From the NCBI GenBank assembly GCA_964422415.1, contig CAYRBI010000003.1:46281-110280 (forward strand): a DNA stretch of 64,000 nt, read 5' to 3'. Source of the stretch: OLB16 sp964422415. GTDB taxonomy: Bacteria; Hinthialibacterota; Hinthialibacteria; OLB16. The notes beneath the pieces are model-generated. The model did not search any database. It worked only from the letters and a program-made list of their open reading frames with translations, and was not told where the DNA came from. The first letter of the stretch is position 1. The number at the start of each line of letters is the position of its first letter. Made by a program: the position numbers and the translations under genes. Shown here piece by piece: positions 7,523-16,989 of this stretch.

Positions 7523-10357
7523 ATGACCGAAGCTGTCACCACATCCAAAGCGCCGGGCCTCGATCCCATCGTCCTGGAACTACGCAAGTTCCATCAGGAT
7601 GGCCTTGAGCGTATCGCCAACCGGCACCGGTCCGGGACAGGCGGAACCCAGATCGTGGATGAAACCACGGGCCTGATGGACCAATTGGTAATGAAGATCT
7701 GGCAGCACGCGTTGCGGGAGGGCTCACGCAACTCGCCCATCGACCTGTCAGCCAATCCGCCACGGGTCTCACTGGTGGCCATCGGCGGATATGGACGCGC
7801 GCAACTACATCCCCGCTCCGATGTGGATATCCTCTTTCTACACCGGAAGAAGCTCACGGAGCTCGAGGAGGAGCTCATCAAATCCACCCTGCGGACCCTG
7901 TGGGATGTGGGACTGGATATTGGTCACGCGGTACGTACCACCACGGACTGTATCCGCATGGCCGGAGCGGATCTGGATACCCAGACCTCACTTATGGAGA
8001 ACCGCTATCTCGCCGGCAACCGTCCCCTCTACGAGGAGTTTCACCGCCGTTACCGGAACTCCATGGCGGGACATGGTATCCGCAAGTTTATCCAGAACAA
8101 GGAAGCGGAGCGCCAAGAACGCTACCGCCGGCATGGGGACACCATCGCCATCCAAGAACCCAACATCAAGGAGAGCGCAGGCGGACTGAGAGACCTGCAC
8201 CACGCCATCTGGCTGGCGCTGGCCATGTATGACATCCCCTCCTTGGCGGGTATCCGCCGGAGAGGACTCGTACGGGAACCCTTTTATGGCCAGTTGCATG
8301 ATTCGGTGGACTTCATGTTGCGTGTCCGCAATGAGCTACACCTGACCCTCAAGACCAACTCCAACCGCCTCAACTTCGAGATTCAGGAACAGGTGGCCAA
8401 GTCCTTCCGCTACCGGGATGAGGGAGGCAATCTCGCCGAGGAAAGCTTGATGCGGGATTACTACACCGCCGCCGCCCGCATTCAAATGTTCGCCGACCGG
8501 ATGACGAATCACTGTCTGAAGCCGCCCCGCTGGAAATCGTGGCTCGCTCTTTTCCAACGGAACGAACTCGAGGAGGGCTACCTCCTTCGCGAGGGCGTCC
8601 TATCAGTCCGGGAACCGGAAACCTTTTTCATCAACCACTCTGAACGTATCATCCGGTTGTTCGAGATCTCCCAAAAGACCGGCTGCGCTTTCGATGGTGA
8701 GTTGCTCTCGGAGCTATCCAGGATTCTGAGTGGCATCACCGCAGAGGACTTGTGTAACTCCAGGGAGGTGGGGGCCAAGGTGATGGAGATGCTCTCCCGC
8801 CGGGGACGTGTGGGACCTGTCCTGCGTGGGCTCTACGAGACGGGGGTACTGGACATTCTGATGCCCGAGTTCTCAGTCGTGCGTTTCTTGCCACGCCGCG
8901 ATCTATACCACCGTTACACAGTCGATGAACACTCCATCCTGACCACCGAAATCCTGGATGGGTTGGCGGATGAACATTTTCCAGAGGCTCCCTGCCTGCC
9001 GGTGGAGGAGCTGGCCTCACGCTTCCCCGAGACCAACCGGCGATGGCGGTGGTGGGACAACGATCCGATCATCACAACCCCTCGCGGAGAGGGTGAGTCC
9101 ACCAAGCGGACGGATATCATGAGCCTGCCCATCTACAGCCAGACCGGGACCAACATCATCCGCGATATTCGCGCCATCTTCGCGGGTGTCACCCAACCGG
9201 GATTACTCTATCTGGCCACGTTCCTCCATGACATTGGCAAGGGACGCGGGGGCGACCACCATATCAAAGGCGCGACCCTCTCCTACCAGATCGCACGGCG
9301 GTTGTGTTTGAATGATCCAGACACGGATCTGGTCATCTTCCTGGTCGAAAGACATCTCGAGTTCGCTAAGGTGGCCTTCCGTTTTGACACTCAAGACTTC
9401 GCCACGGTACAGGAGTTCGCCAGCTGGTGTGATACACGCGAGAAATTGGACAACCTGTACCTGCTCACATTGGCGGACATATGGGCGGTTAACACCGATT
9501 TGTTGACCGAATGGAAGCTGTCCATGCTTCACCAGTTTTATAAGGAGGTGTGTGCGTTCTTGGATGACCGGGCGGCAGTGGAAGCGAAACACGCGGAGGA
9601 ACAGAAGGTCGCGTATACAAAATTCCTGGCGGAACTTCCCCGGGACATCACGGAGAATGAGGCTGAACGTCACATTAAAAGAATGCCGCCGCCTTATCTC
9701 ATCAAACAGAGCGAGGACACGATCCATCACCACTTGCGCCTCTTACGGAAATACACCGGTGAGAACCCGGTGGTGGGATGCCGTCAGACCTTGCCGAACC
9801 TTCTCGAGGTGGCCGCCATACAGCCCTCCAAGATCGGCAACTTCATGCGTTCCGTTCGTCCCCTCTCGAGCTTGGGATTGAGTATCACCGAGGCACGCAT
9901 CTTTGTCCGCGATGATGGCGTCACCTTCACCACCCTGGTGGCACACCACCAGGAGGGGTCGGAGTTCGGCGAAGAGATGATCCATAAGGTGATTGAAAGG
10001 ACTACGGACTCTTTGCAGGACAAGTGGGATGAAAGTTGGAATCCACGTCCCGTCAAGCAGCCCGATCGTGGCCGGTCACGAATCACCCCAACCGTGGAGG
10101 TCCTCAATCAGGCCTCTCCCAAGTATACCGTGATCGAGGTGCGCTGCGCGGATGCCATCGGAGTGCTGGTACGGATCGCCACGGTGTTCGCCAAGTATGG
10201 CTTGGATATTGGATTCGCGCGGATCCACACGGAGGGACAACGGGTGATCGACACCTTCTATGTGCTGGACTCCAACCGGCGGAAATTTGAAGAGCCACAA
10301 AAGATCAACTGGTTAAAGAACTCGATGATCAAGGCGCTCAATGAGTTGCTCGGATGA
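7523..10357 (+). CDS. glnD: Bifunctional [protein-PII] uridylyltransferase / uridylyl-removing enzyme
   Basis: A 944-aa GlnD that senses glutamine and adds UMP to, or removes it from, PII proteins to control nitrogen metabolism. A nucleotidyltransferase domain carries GGYGRAQLHPRSDVD (about 87-101). A GlnE/GlnD helical region follows with NIKESAGGLRDLHH. The HD hydrolase domain has ATFLHDIGKGRGGDHH (about 563-578). Two ACT domains end the protein (about 772-830 and 867-925). AAAGGAAA lies upstream of ATG 7523. Between the first HD helix and the HD motif is an extra stretch of about 65 residues (about 482-548), Trp/Arg/Pro-rich, which I do not recall from typical GlnD. dprA overlaps the stop by 4 bases (ATGA). 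Confidence 0.95.
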   Translation: MTEAVTTSKAPGLDPIVLELRKFHQDGLERIANRHRSGTGGTQIVDETTGLMDQLVMKIWQHALREGSRNSPIDLSANPPRVSLVAIGGYGRAQLHPRSDVDILFLHRKKLTELEEELIKSTLRTLWDVGLDIGHAVRTTTDCIRMAGADLDTQTSLMENRYLAGNRPLYEEFHRRYRNSMAGHGIRKFIQNKEAERQERYRRHGDTIAIQEPNIKESAGGLRDLHHAIWLALAMYDIPSLAGIRRRGLVREPFYGQLHDSVDFMLRVRNELHLTLKTNSNRLNFEIQEQVAKSFRYRDEGGNLAEESLMRDYYTAAARIQMFADRMTNHCLKPPRWKSWLALFQRNELEEGYLLREGVLSVREPETFFINHSERIIRLFEISQKTGCAFDGELLSELSRILSGITAEDLCNSREVGAKVMEMLSRRGRVGPVLRGLYETGVLDILMPEFSVVRFLPRRDLYHRYTVDEHSILTTEILDGLADEHFPEAPCLPVEELASRFPETNRRWRWWDNDPIITTPRGEGESTKRTDIMSLPIYSQTGTNIIRDIRAIFAGVTQPGLLYLATFLHDIGKGRGGDHHIKGATLSYQIARRLCLNDPDTDLVIFLVERHLEFAKVAFRFDTQDFATVQEFASWCDTREKLDNLYLLTLADIWAVNTDLLTEWKLSMLHQFYKEVCAFLDDRAAVEAKHAEEQKVAYTKFLAELPRDITENEAERHIKRMPPPYLIKQSEDTIHHHLRLLRKYTGENPVVGCRQTLPNLLEVAAIQPSKIGNFMRSVRPLSSLGLSITEARIFVRDDGVTFTTLVAHHQEGSEFGEEMIHKVIERTTDSLQDKWDESWNPRPVKQPDRGRSRITPTVEVLNQASPKYTVIEVRCADAIGVLVRIATVFAKYGLDIGFARIHTEGQRVIDTFYVLDSNRRKFEEPQKINWLKNSMIKALNELLG

Positions 10358-11319
10358 AGAGAAGCCCAGGAACGATCCCGCTCAGAGAGGCCCTGAGGTT
10401 CCAACTGGCCTCGATTCCGGGAATGGGGCCGGTCTCCTTACAGAGATTGGAGGCCCGCTTCGGCAGTCCGGAACGGATCCTGGCCGCCAGTGAGTCCGAA
10501 CTACGCGGTGTAGTCCGGAGAGATATCGCCGCGAATCTTCTCGAGGCCGCGCGGGATATCCACATTGGCCGGGAGATCCTCGAGGCCCTGGAGTCCTCCG
10601 GGACCCATATCCTGTATCCCGACTCCCCTGGCGTTCCCTCTCGTCTGCTACGCCATACTGGAGAGTGGCATTTCCTGACCCATCTGGGAGATCCAGGACT
10701 CTGGGATTCTCCGCCGGTAGTGGGGATGGTAGGACGCCGCCGCGCCAGCAATGAGGGAGTCGATTTCGCGCAGGAGTTGGCCGCTGAATTCGCCCGGCGG
10801 GGTGTAGTCACGCTCTCAGGTATGGCCCAAGGCATTGACCGTGCTTCTCATTTCGGTAGCCTGACCGCCAATGGCCTCACGGTCGCGGTCCTACCCATGG
10901 GGTTGCTCCGGTTTATCAAGGAAATCACCCACTGGACCGCGGTACGGGATGCCGTGGAGGCCGGACGTCTCCTGTTAGTCTCGGGAGCTCCTCCCATGCA
11001 GGTCTGGTCGGTTTCCGAGGCGATGCGCCGAAATCAATGGATTGCCAGCTGGTGTGATGCACTTGTGGTTATAGAAGCAGGAGACAAGGGCGGAACCTGG
11101 AAGACCGCCAGTTGCGCGGTCCGCTATGAACGTCCTTTATGGGTGGTTTCCGGTTTCGCCAGCTCCGAGGCTGGGACCGGAAATCAAGAGATAATCTCAC
11201 GCCTCGGTGCACGCAGGCTTGAGTGTCGAAGACCCCTACCTGACCTTGCGGATGAGATACTCAAAGCGTGTATTCGATTAAAAAAAAACGGGCCCTCTGG
11301 GAAACTCTTTGATCTCTGA
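10354..11319 (+). CDS. dprA: DNA-processing protein DprA/Smf family
   Basis: A 321-aa protein of the DprA family, which loads RecA on incoming single-stranded DNA in transformation. An N-terminal helix-hairpin-helix-like region (ASIPGMGPVSLQRLEARFG) precedes the Rossmann-like core: VGMVGRRRASNEG, TLSGMAQGIDRASHFGSL, TVAVLPMG and VVIEAGDKGGTWKTA. The core motifs differ slightly from standard DprA (GSRR becomes GRRR; SGxAxGID is kept), so it may be a diverged copy. The ATG overlaps the glnD stop as ATGA. There is no comEC or pilus gene nearby. Confidence 0.85.
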   Translation: MKRSPGTIPLREALRFQLASIPGMGPVSLQRLEARFGSPERILAASESELRGVVRRDIAANLLEAARDIHIGREILEALESSGTHILYPDSPGVPSRLLRHTGEWHFLTHLGDPGLWDSPPVVGMVGRRRASNEGVDFAQELAAEFARRGVVTLSGMAQGIDRASHFGSLTANGLTVAVLPMGLLRFIKEITHWTAVRDAVEAGRLLLVSGAPPMQVWSVSEAMRRNQWIASWCDALVVIEAGDKGGTWKTASCAVRYERPLWVVSGFASSEAGTGNQEIISRLGARRLECRRPLPDLADEILKACIRLKKNGPSGKLFDL

Positions 11320-11441
11320 GGACTTATGATTTTGTATCCACTTTTCCAATAGCGGTGTTGTAACCGGAGTCTGGTTCAAATCCACTTAAAAGTCGGATTT
11401 TATTGGGTGATTGAGTTTTTCAGGGGTTTCAAAATAGTGGC

Positions 11442-11470
11442 TTGACAGAGTATGTATTGAGGCTCAATGT
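11442..11470 (+). promoter_or_regulatory. Candidate promoter of the secreted 511-aa protein gene
   Basis: A perfect TTGACA (11442-11447) stands 17 bases from a weak -10 region (CAATGT, 11465-11470) in the AT-richer gap after dprA. The following gene has its own terminator, consistent with a single-gene transcript. The -10 box is poor. Confidence 0.35.
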
Positions 11471-11527
11471 ATTCACTTCAATGCTTTGGCATGTATGGTG
11501 TATACCCCGTGGAAAGGAGTCGTAAAG

Positions 11528-13063
11528 ATGAGAGCGAAGTTGTTTGTAGTGTTACTAATTTCCTTACTAGCAGTACCAGCATTCGCACAGGTCCCTTATG
11601 CGAATCCAGCCGCCGCAGGTATCGAGGTGTTAGTGGCCGAGAGGGTCATGTTTGCAAATGACATGGTCAATCAGGGCAACTGGGAACCGTACGCCTCCGC
11701 ATTCGGAGATGGCACACTGTGCCTCGCGGCCAACACGGAAGGACAAGAATCGGAGACTGTTACGACACCCGCAGCTGATACTGAGCGGGTAGCTGTGGCC
11801 TTCTTTAATACGGATGGCACGGTTCAAGAAGTGCCCGGCTTCTACTACAGTGTTTCTCCCGCCAAACCATGGGTGACAACAAATGATACCTTTCGTAGAA
11901 ATGGAAATCCCCCGCGTATCGGCGCCGACAAACGTCCCGGCTCTACCAAATATGTGGTTGCCAATGAGTGCACTCCCGCCGATCTCACGGAATTTTTCCC
12001 CACCTTTGGGAATGGTTTTACCTACGGTGCAAACACCTATGGCTGTTACCAGTTGTTGAACAAGACCACAGCGGGTCCGGTACCCATTGGCCCGGTCACC
12101 GATCCCACCTATGGGCAATACACGACTGGGACGCAGGTGGATGCGATCCGCTACGGTGGGGACGTCCGCGCCCTGTCCAATGGCAACTACATCTCCACTG
12201 TTGAAGACCGGAATGCGATCTTCAACCCCAACACCAACCGGGTAACCGTGGGCGCCCTCATCAGTGGTGACACGGGATTGGTGATCGGCTCCCCCTTCAA
12301 CTGCAACATGTTCAATCCCGATAACGGCACCGATTGCTGGAGTGGCTTGGCGGCCTTTAACGGTGGATTCGCGGTGAAACCGGAACTCAGCGCGGACACC
12401 AACTACAGCATCTTCTTCTTCGACAACTCGGGCGCTTATCAGGGATCATGGGAGAGAGACCTCCGCACCGAGATCGGAACTCCTCTCCCGCCAGCTGAGG
12501 GATACACCTATAACACCTCGATCTCCTCTGAAGGCCGTGGAGATGATTTCCGTATCGATTCCGATATCCGCAGCAACTATGTCTATTACGCTGGCAAGGG
12601 AATGGATGCCACGGGAACAGGCTCGATGGCTGTCTATGTCACCAAGATCGATGCCACCACCCGCAAGACCGTCAAGGAAGTCTGTGCGAACGATGGATAC
12701 AGCACCATTCTGGGTGGTCCCGACCGTGTCAATGTGTGCGTGGATGAAAACGGCATTGTGTTTGTCTGCTGGAGTGACAAATCCAATACCACTTACAAAC
12801 AAATTGCTGGCCGTTTCTATGATGCCGACCTGAATCCGTTATCCGATCTCTTCCTGTGCTTCACCTCCAGCGAAAAAGGTCCCGACCCAGTTAAGGCTTT
12901 TGATGTGAATTGCCCCACCTGCGCCATGGCTAATGGACGTTGCCTGGTCGCTTGCAGGATTGACAACGAACCCGCTGATGGATCATACCTGGATGAGGAT
13001 CAGATCGCCATCGTGTTGAAGATCCCGGTTGCCTCGGCTGTCGGTAACTGGAACAAATACTGA
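11528..13063 (+). CDS. Secreted protein of unknown function
   Basis: I do not recognise the family. The chosen start is ATG 11528, with GGAAAGGAG 8 bases upstream; the longer frame from 11486 has no such site. The 511-aa product begins with a clear signal peptide (MRAKLFVVLLISLLAVPAFAQ). The mature chain is acidic, rich in Asn, Thr, Gly and aromatic residues, and contains several short repeats of beta-propeller appearance (NGNYISTVEDRN, NGGFAVKPELS, NGIVFVCWSDK). A Cys-rich stretch (CPTCAMANGRCLVAC) lies near the C-terminus. The layout resembles a secreted propeller or lectin-like protein. The gene is bounded by a candidate promoter and a strong terminator, so it is probably monocistronic. 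Confidence 0.7.
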   Translation: MRAKLFVVLLISLLAVPAFAQVPYANPAAAGIEVLVAERVMFANDMVNQGNWEPYASAFGDGTLCLAANTEGQESETVTTPAADTERVAVAFFNTDGTVQEVPGFYYSVSPAKPWVTTNDTFRRNGNPPRIGADKRPGSTKYVVANECTPADLTEFFPTFGNGFTYGANTYGCYQLLNKTTAGPVPIGPVTDPTYGQYTTGTQVDAIRYGGDVRALSNGNYISTVEDRNAIFNPNTNRVTVGALISGDTGLVIGSPFNCNMFNPDNGTDCWSGLAAFNGGFAVKPELSADTNYSIFFFDNSGAYQGSWERDLRTEIGTPLPPAEGYTYNTSISSEGRGDDFRIDSDIRSNYVYYAGKGMDATGTGSMAVYVTKIDATTRKTVKEVCANDGYSTILGGPDRVNVCVDENGIVFVCWSDKSNTTYKQIAGRFYDADLNPLSDLFLCFTSSEKGPDPVKAFDVNCPTCAMANGRCLVACRIDNEPADGSYLDEDQIAIVLKIPVASAVGNWNKY

Positions 13064-13106
13064 GAATCTGTTGCTTTTCTGAAGAAGATCAGATGAAGTT
13101 GATTTG

Positions 13107-13145
13107 GGGGCTGGCGGGTGAAAATCCGCCAGCCCCTTTTGTTTG
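13107..13145 (+). terminator. Rho-independent terminator
   Basis: An 11-bp perfect GC stem (GGGGCTGGCGG / CCGCCAGCCCC) with an 8-base loop is followed by TTTTGTTTG, 43 bases after the stop of the secreted-protein gene. larB ends on the other strand 30 bases further on. Confidence 0.9.
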
Positions 13146-13175
13146 AAGATGTCTCAGCAACGCTCATAAGGGAGC

Positions 13176-13940
13176 TTATGTCAGGGGTGTAAGGTTCACC
13201 CGGTTGATGAGCGCCGCCTGATAACCCGCTCCGAAGCCATTATCAATGTTCACCACCGATACACCCGAAGCGCAGCTATTCAACATGGCCAGCAGAGCCG
13301 CCACGCCACCGAAACTGGCGCCATACCCCACACTGGTGGGAACCGCGATCACCGGAACGCTCACTAACCCCGCCACCACACTGGGAAGGGCTCCCTCCAT
13401 CCCAGCTACCACCACAATCGCCCGGGCATTCTGGAGTGCCTCTCCCTCGGAGAGGAGGCGGTGGATTCCAGCCACCCCGGCATCATTCAAGCGGTGAACC
13501 GATGCGCCCATCAGATGAGCGGTAATTGCAGCCTCATCGGCGACTGGCAGATCCGAGGTTCCGGCACAGACCACCAGCACATTCCCAGTCCGTTCCGCTT
13601 GGGGCGAACGGTCCAACACAAGACAACGCGAAGCGGGATGGTAGATGACCTCGGGCACTTGCCGCAGTACCGCCTCCGCCGCCTCCGGGGAGGCATGAGT
13701 AGCCAGTACCCGGTCACCGCGCTGTCCGAGACAGGCAAAGATACTGGCGGTTTGCCCGGGTGTTTTTCCCGCCGCGAAGATCACCTCTGGAAAGCCCTTC
13801 CGGAGGGCGCGGTGGTGATCCACCCGGGCGAAACCCAGGTCCTCGAAAGGCAAACGCGAAAGCTCCCGGACCGCATCCGCCTTGGACAGGGTTCCCTTCT
13901 CGTAACGCTCCAGGAGATCCGTGATGAATGCCGAATCCAT
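13176..13940 (-). CDS. larB: LarB, nickel-pincer cofactor biosynthesis carboxylase/hydrolase
   Basis: A 254-aa protein matching LarB, related to PurE. LarB carboxylates the pyridinium ring of nicotinic acid adenine dinucleotide as the first step to the nickel-pincer nucleotide cofactor of lactate racemase-type enzymes. The PurE-like half carries VLVVCAGTSDLPVADEA, RLNDAGVAGIHRL, VVVAGMEGALPSVVAGL, VIAVPTSVGYG and VNIDNGFGAGYQAA. The start ATG 13940 follows the stop of the TPR gene by 8 bases, so the two are probably co-transcribed. larC, larE and larA are not in the window. Confidence 0.9.
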   Translation of the reverse strand: MDSAFITDLLERYEKGTLSKADAVRELSRLPFEDLGFARVDHHRALRKGFPEVIFAAGKTPGQTASIFACLGQRGDRVLATHASPEAAEAVLRQVPEVIYHPASRCLVLDRSPQAERTGNVLVVCAGTSDLPVADEAAITAHLMGASVHRLNDAGVAGIHRLLSEGEALQNARAIVVVAGMEGALPSVVAGLVSVPVIAVPTSVGYGASFGGVAALLAMLNSCASGVSVVNIDNGFGAGYQAALINRVNLTPLT

Positions 13941-13948
13941 GCCTGCCT

Positions 13949-15715
13949 CTACTTGCTCTTGGCCTTGCGGATCGCGGATTTAAGCTGGTTCACCGCGGGA
14001 TCGTTGGCATCGATCTGATAAGCCTTGTTCACAAGATTCTCGGCTTCATCAAACTTGCGCTGGCGGTAAAGGCCAAGGGCCTGTTCAGTCAGGCGCTTCT
14101 TGGTCTCATAGAGTTCCTTTTTGCGGCTATCATCACGGGAAGTTTCTGACTTCGGTTCAGATTTCGGCTTGATCTCAGTCTTGGCCTCAGTCTTTTTCTC
14201 CGGCTTGATCTCAGTCTTGGTCCCGGTTGTCTTTACTCCAGCAGGTTCCAGCCGCTTGGAATGGACCGCTCTCGGAACGGCGGAACTCCCTTCAGCCACG
14301 GCTTTGGTTTCAACCGGTTCAGGAGTTGGGGTGGGGGTTACCTTGGATTCCGGTACTGGAGTCGGCTTGGGTTTTGGAGTTGGTTTGGGAGTTGGCTTGG
14401 TGGTTTTCTCCACCTTGGCCGGCTTGGGTGTGGGTTTGGCCTTAGTGGCTTCGGGTTCGGGTTTGGGGGTAGGTTCAAGTTTCGGCTCAGTGGCCTTGGT
14501 CTCCTCTGGAGAGGGAGCGGTTTGGGGGGTTGCCGTGGGCTTGCCAGATTCAGGTTTGGGAGGTTCGGTAGAACTCAAGGACTTGAATGTTTCCGCGAAG
14601 GCAGCCTCCTTGGGGGCCTTGTCCTGAATCTTTTCCAGCGCGGTGCGGGCCTCGGTTGACTTCCCCGCGGCAGCATGTCTGACCGCCTCGAGGGTGCCAT
14701 TCACCAGGAAGAGCACCTCTTTGGGATCGGTTCCAGATACCACCGGTTTACCTTCCTTGGCCTTGGCGAGCTGCTCAGTGAGGGATTGGACATCGCTCTT
14801 GAGTTTGGCGCCCTCGGTGGCCGAGATCATGGCCGCGGCTTGTGCCTGGAGGGTGGACACCTGACCCTGCGCACCGGTGAGGTCCGCCTTGGTCTTGTTA
14901 AGTTCATCCTCCACACGTTTCCTCTCGTCATTGAGGCTCTTGTAATTCTTGTTCAGGGTGTCGATCTCCTGGTTTTTCTGGCTGACCTGGGCGGTGAGGT
15001 TCTGTACCGCCGAGGCCGATCCTATGGTCTTGAGCCGGGTCGTCAGGTCCTCATTAGTCTTGCGGGCCGCCGCGAGCTCGCTTTGAACACGATTCTTGAC
15101 TTCCTGGGCTTCTTTCAAGGCTCCCGGTGTAACTGTGTTGGCTTTGAGATTATCGAGCTCCTGTTTCATCGCCATCATCGTGTTCGAGGTCTCTTTGATC
15201 TGCGCATCCAGGTTGCTCTTATCTTTGAGAAGGGCATCATACTTGGCTTGGTCAATCATGCCCTCTTTGGCGGTGGTCAATTCATCTTGGAGCGCACTCA
15301 CAGCGGCGCGGTCGGCAGATCCCGCCCGGAACAAGTAAGTTGCCCCCGCAAGAGAGACAACAAAGCACAGCGCCAGAGCCGCAATCGCTATCAATCCCCA
15401 GCGTGATCCTCCCGAAGCGATCTGGGCGCGCATCTTTTCGGCGCTCTCAATCCGGCGGAAGACCTCGGCGTGCTCGGGATCGCATTCAATCGAACGTTTC
15501 CACTCGGCCAACGCCATTTCATACAGACCCTTCTTGGCGAATAGCGTGCCCAGGAGGTCGTGGTAGCGTCCATCCTCCTGCGAGATGGCGATAGCGGCCT
15601 CGACAGCCAGGATGGCCTCATCAATACTGCCTTCCTTGGCCAGCTCAAAGCCTTTACGAAATTGTTCCTCGGCTACCGGGTTGGGGCCCGAAGGGCCAAA
15701 GGTTTGGGTCTCCAT
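13949..15715 (-). CDS. TPR protein with one membrane span, long coiled coil and Pro/Thr/Lys-rich linker
   Basis: A 588-aa protein. Residues 14-90 form two TPR-like units (AEEQFRKGFELAKEGSIDEA, LFAKKGLYEMALAEWKRSIE). A single membrane segment follows (about 108-130), then a coiled coil (about 135-320), a low-complexity linker full of TPKP, PEPE and KTE repeats (about 370-520) and a C-terminal TPR-like pair (KRLTEQALGLYRQRKFDEAENLV). The N-terminal TPR would lie in the cytoplasm and the coiled coil outside. It looks like a scaffold; the partner is unknown. AAGGACACC precedes ATG 15715. larB follows after 8 bases. Confidence 0.75.
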   Translation of the reverse strand: METQTFGPSGPNPVAEEQFRKGFELAKEGSIDEAILAVEAAIAISQEDGRYHDLLGTLFAKKGLYEMALAEWKRSIECDPEHAEVFRRIESAEKMRAQIASGGSRWGLIAIAALALCFVVSLAGATYLFRAGSADRAAVSALQDELTTAKEGMIDQAKYDALLKDKSNLDAQIKETSNTMMAMKQELDNLKANTVTPGALKEAQEVKNRVQSELAAARKTNEDLTTRLKTIGSASAVQNLTAQVSQKNQEIDTLNKNYKSLNDERKRVEDELNKTKADLTGAQGQVSTLQAQAAAMISATEGAKLKSDVQSLTEQLAKAKEGKPVVSGTDPKEVLFLVNGTLEAVRHAAAGKSTEARTALEKIQDKAPKEAAFAETFKSLSSTEPPKPESGKPTATPQTAPSPEETKATEPKLEPTPKPEPEATKAKPTPKPAKVEKTTKPTPKPTPKPKPTPVPESKVTPTPTPEPVETKAVAEGSSAVPRAVHSKRLEPAGVKTTGTKTEIKPEKKTEAKTEIKPKSEPKSETSRDDSRKKELYETKKRLTEQALGLYRQRKFDEAENLVNKAYQIDANDPAVNQLKSAIRKAKSK

Positions 15716-15888
15716 GAAGGTGTCCTTGATACAGATTCAGTCTTGCGCGAGCTCGCCCGCGTGGGCCCAGCGTCCGTTGGAAAAGTCCAAGATATAGTGA
15801 CACCCTGGAGCCGCTTTTCCAACAAACCACCTACTCAAACGCCACTCCATTGTAACGAGACTAAGCGCGCGATTGAACAAGCGTGCTC

Positions 15889-16764
15889 TTAACGGTGCGG
15901 GGCCCGTCCCAAGGCCTCCAGAAAGAGGAAAGAAATCCCCCGTAGGGTGATCCCGAAAAGGGTCATGAAATCCATGAGGGGGATCTCCAGGCTGTAGTGC
16001 TTCTTGTAAAAGGTGTACATCGAGCGGTGACGCTCCCAGAGGGCACGGAACCGGTGACGGCGGCTAGAACCACCAATGGAGTGTTGCACTATGGCAGCGG
16101 GCTCATAGAGGATCCTGCGGCCCATCTGGTGCAAACGATAGCAAAGGTCCACATCCTCGGCATACAGAAAGAAGGCCTCATCAAACCCCCCCAGACGCTC
16201 GAAATCCGATCGCCGGATGAGAAGCGCCGCGCCACTGACCCAATCGGCCTCGGAGACCTGGTTATGATCCCGCGTGGTCTGAAGGTATTCCGATGACATC
16301 CGGTTACGGGGAAAGAGGCGGGTCAACAGCGAGTAGCGGTGCGCCAGGATCGTACAGTAACCAGGAAAGGTCCGGCAACTCAACTGTACCTCCCCATCCG
16401 GACCGACATTCATCGGACCCACAGCCCCAATCTCGGGATCGCTATCGAGCCGCGAAATCAGGTTTTCGATGGTTCCCTCCCGGATCTCCGTATCTGGATT
16501 CAAAAAGAAAAGGTATTGCTCTTGAGCATCCTGGACCGCGCGGTTGTTGGCGGCCGAGAAGCCAACATTATGAGGCATTTCGAGGAGTACACAGCGAGGA
16601 AATAACGAGGTGACATCACGAATCGAGAGGAACGAGGCCGAGTTGTCCGCCACTACAATCCGATAGGGAAGCCGTGGGGGATAGCGATGGAAAGATTCCA
16701 GGCAACGCCCAAGCAGTTCCCGCGAGTTGTAATGAACGATGCTGATACAAACCGAGGCTGACAT
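15889..16764 (-). CDS. Family 2 glycosyltransferase (rhamnosyltransferase-like)
   Basis: A 291-aa GT-A fold enzyme. The N-terminus SVCISIVHYNSRELLGRCLES is the nucleotide-sugar binding start. VVADNSAS and LFFLNPDTEIREGTIENL (the DxD-like NPDTE) follow, then ADWVSGAALLIRRSDFERLGGFDE and FFLYAEDVDLCYRLHQMGRR, the acceptor/metal region of WcaA/rhamnosyltransferase-like GT2 proteins. It lacks extra membrane domains. It probably adds a sugar in O-antigen, exopolysaccharide or glycan assembly. It stands alone, with a repeat cluster just upstream. Confidence 0.9.
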   Translation of the reverse strand: MSASVCISIVHYNSRELLGRCLESFHRYPPRLPYRIVVADNSASFLSIRDVTSLFPRCVLLEMPHNVGFSAANNRAVQDAQEQYLFFLNPDTEIREGTIENLISRLDSDPEIGAVGPMNVGPDGEVQLSCRTFPGYCTILAHRYSLLTRLFPRNRMSSEYLQTTRDHNQVSEADWVSGAALLIRRSDFERLGGFDEAFFLYAEDVDLCYRLHQMGRRILYEPAAIVQHSIGGSSRRHRFRALWERHRSMYTFYKKHYSLEIPLMDFMTLFGITLRGISFLFLEALGRAPHR

Positions 16765-16795
16765 GAATCCTGATTATGGCACAACACGCTCAAGG

Positions 16796-16986
16796 TTGTA
16801 TTGCATGTTGTTCATGCTTCAGCATGTTGGCGAGATTAGTCTCCCATTACAGCGATCCAACCCGTTGTATTGCATGTTGTTCATGCTTCAGCATGTTGGC
16901 CTCGTTCACAATTCACTCATGCGGGAGATCCACACGCTGAAGCGTGAACAACATACGAAGACACGCTAAAGCGTGAACAACGTACC
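16796..16986. repeat. Cluster of four CACGCTNAAGCGTG-type units
   Basis: Two minus-oriented variants (CATGTTGTTCATGCTTCAGC at about 16804 and 16873) are part of a longer duplicated stretch of about 34 bases starting TTGTATTGCATG. Two plus-oriented units follow (ACACGCTGAAGCGTGAACAA at about 16932 and the CTAAAG form at about 16961). The cluster fills the 225-bp gap between the GT2 and SpoIID genes. The two pairs face each other, so the region can form a cruciform or a long hairpin. Confidence 0.8.
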
Positions 16987-16989
16987 AGA

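Noticed and set aside
16796..16986. Possible CRISPR array
   Set aside because: Only four units in two orientations with irregular spacing and no cas genes; it is the dispersed short palindrome family.
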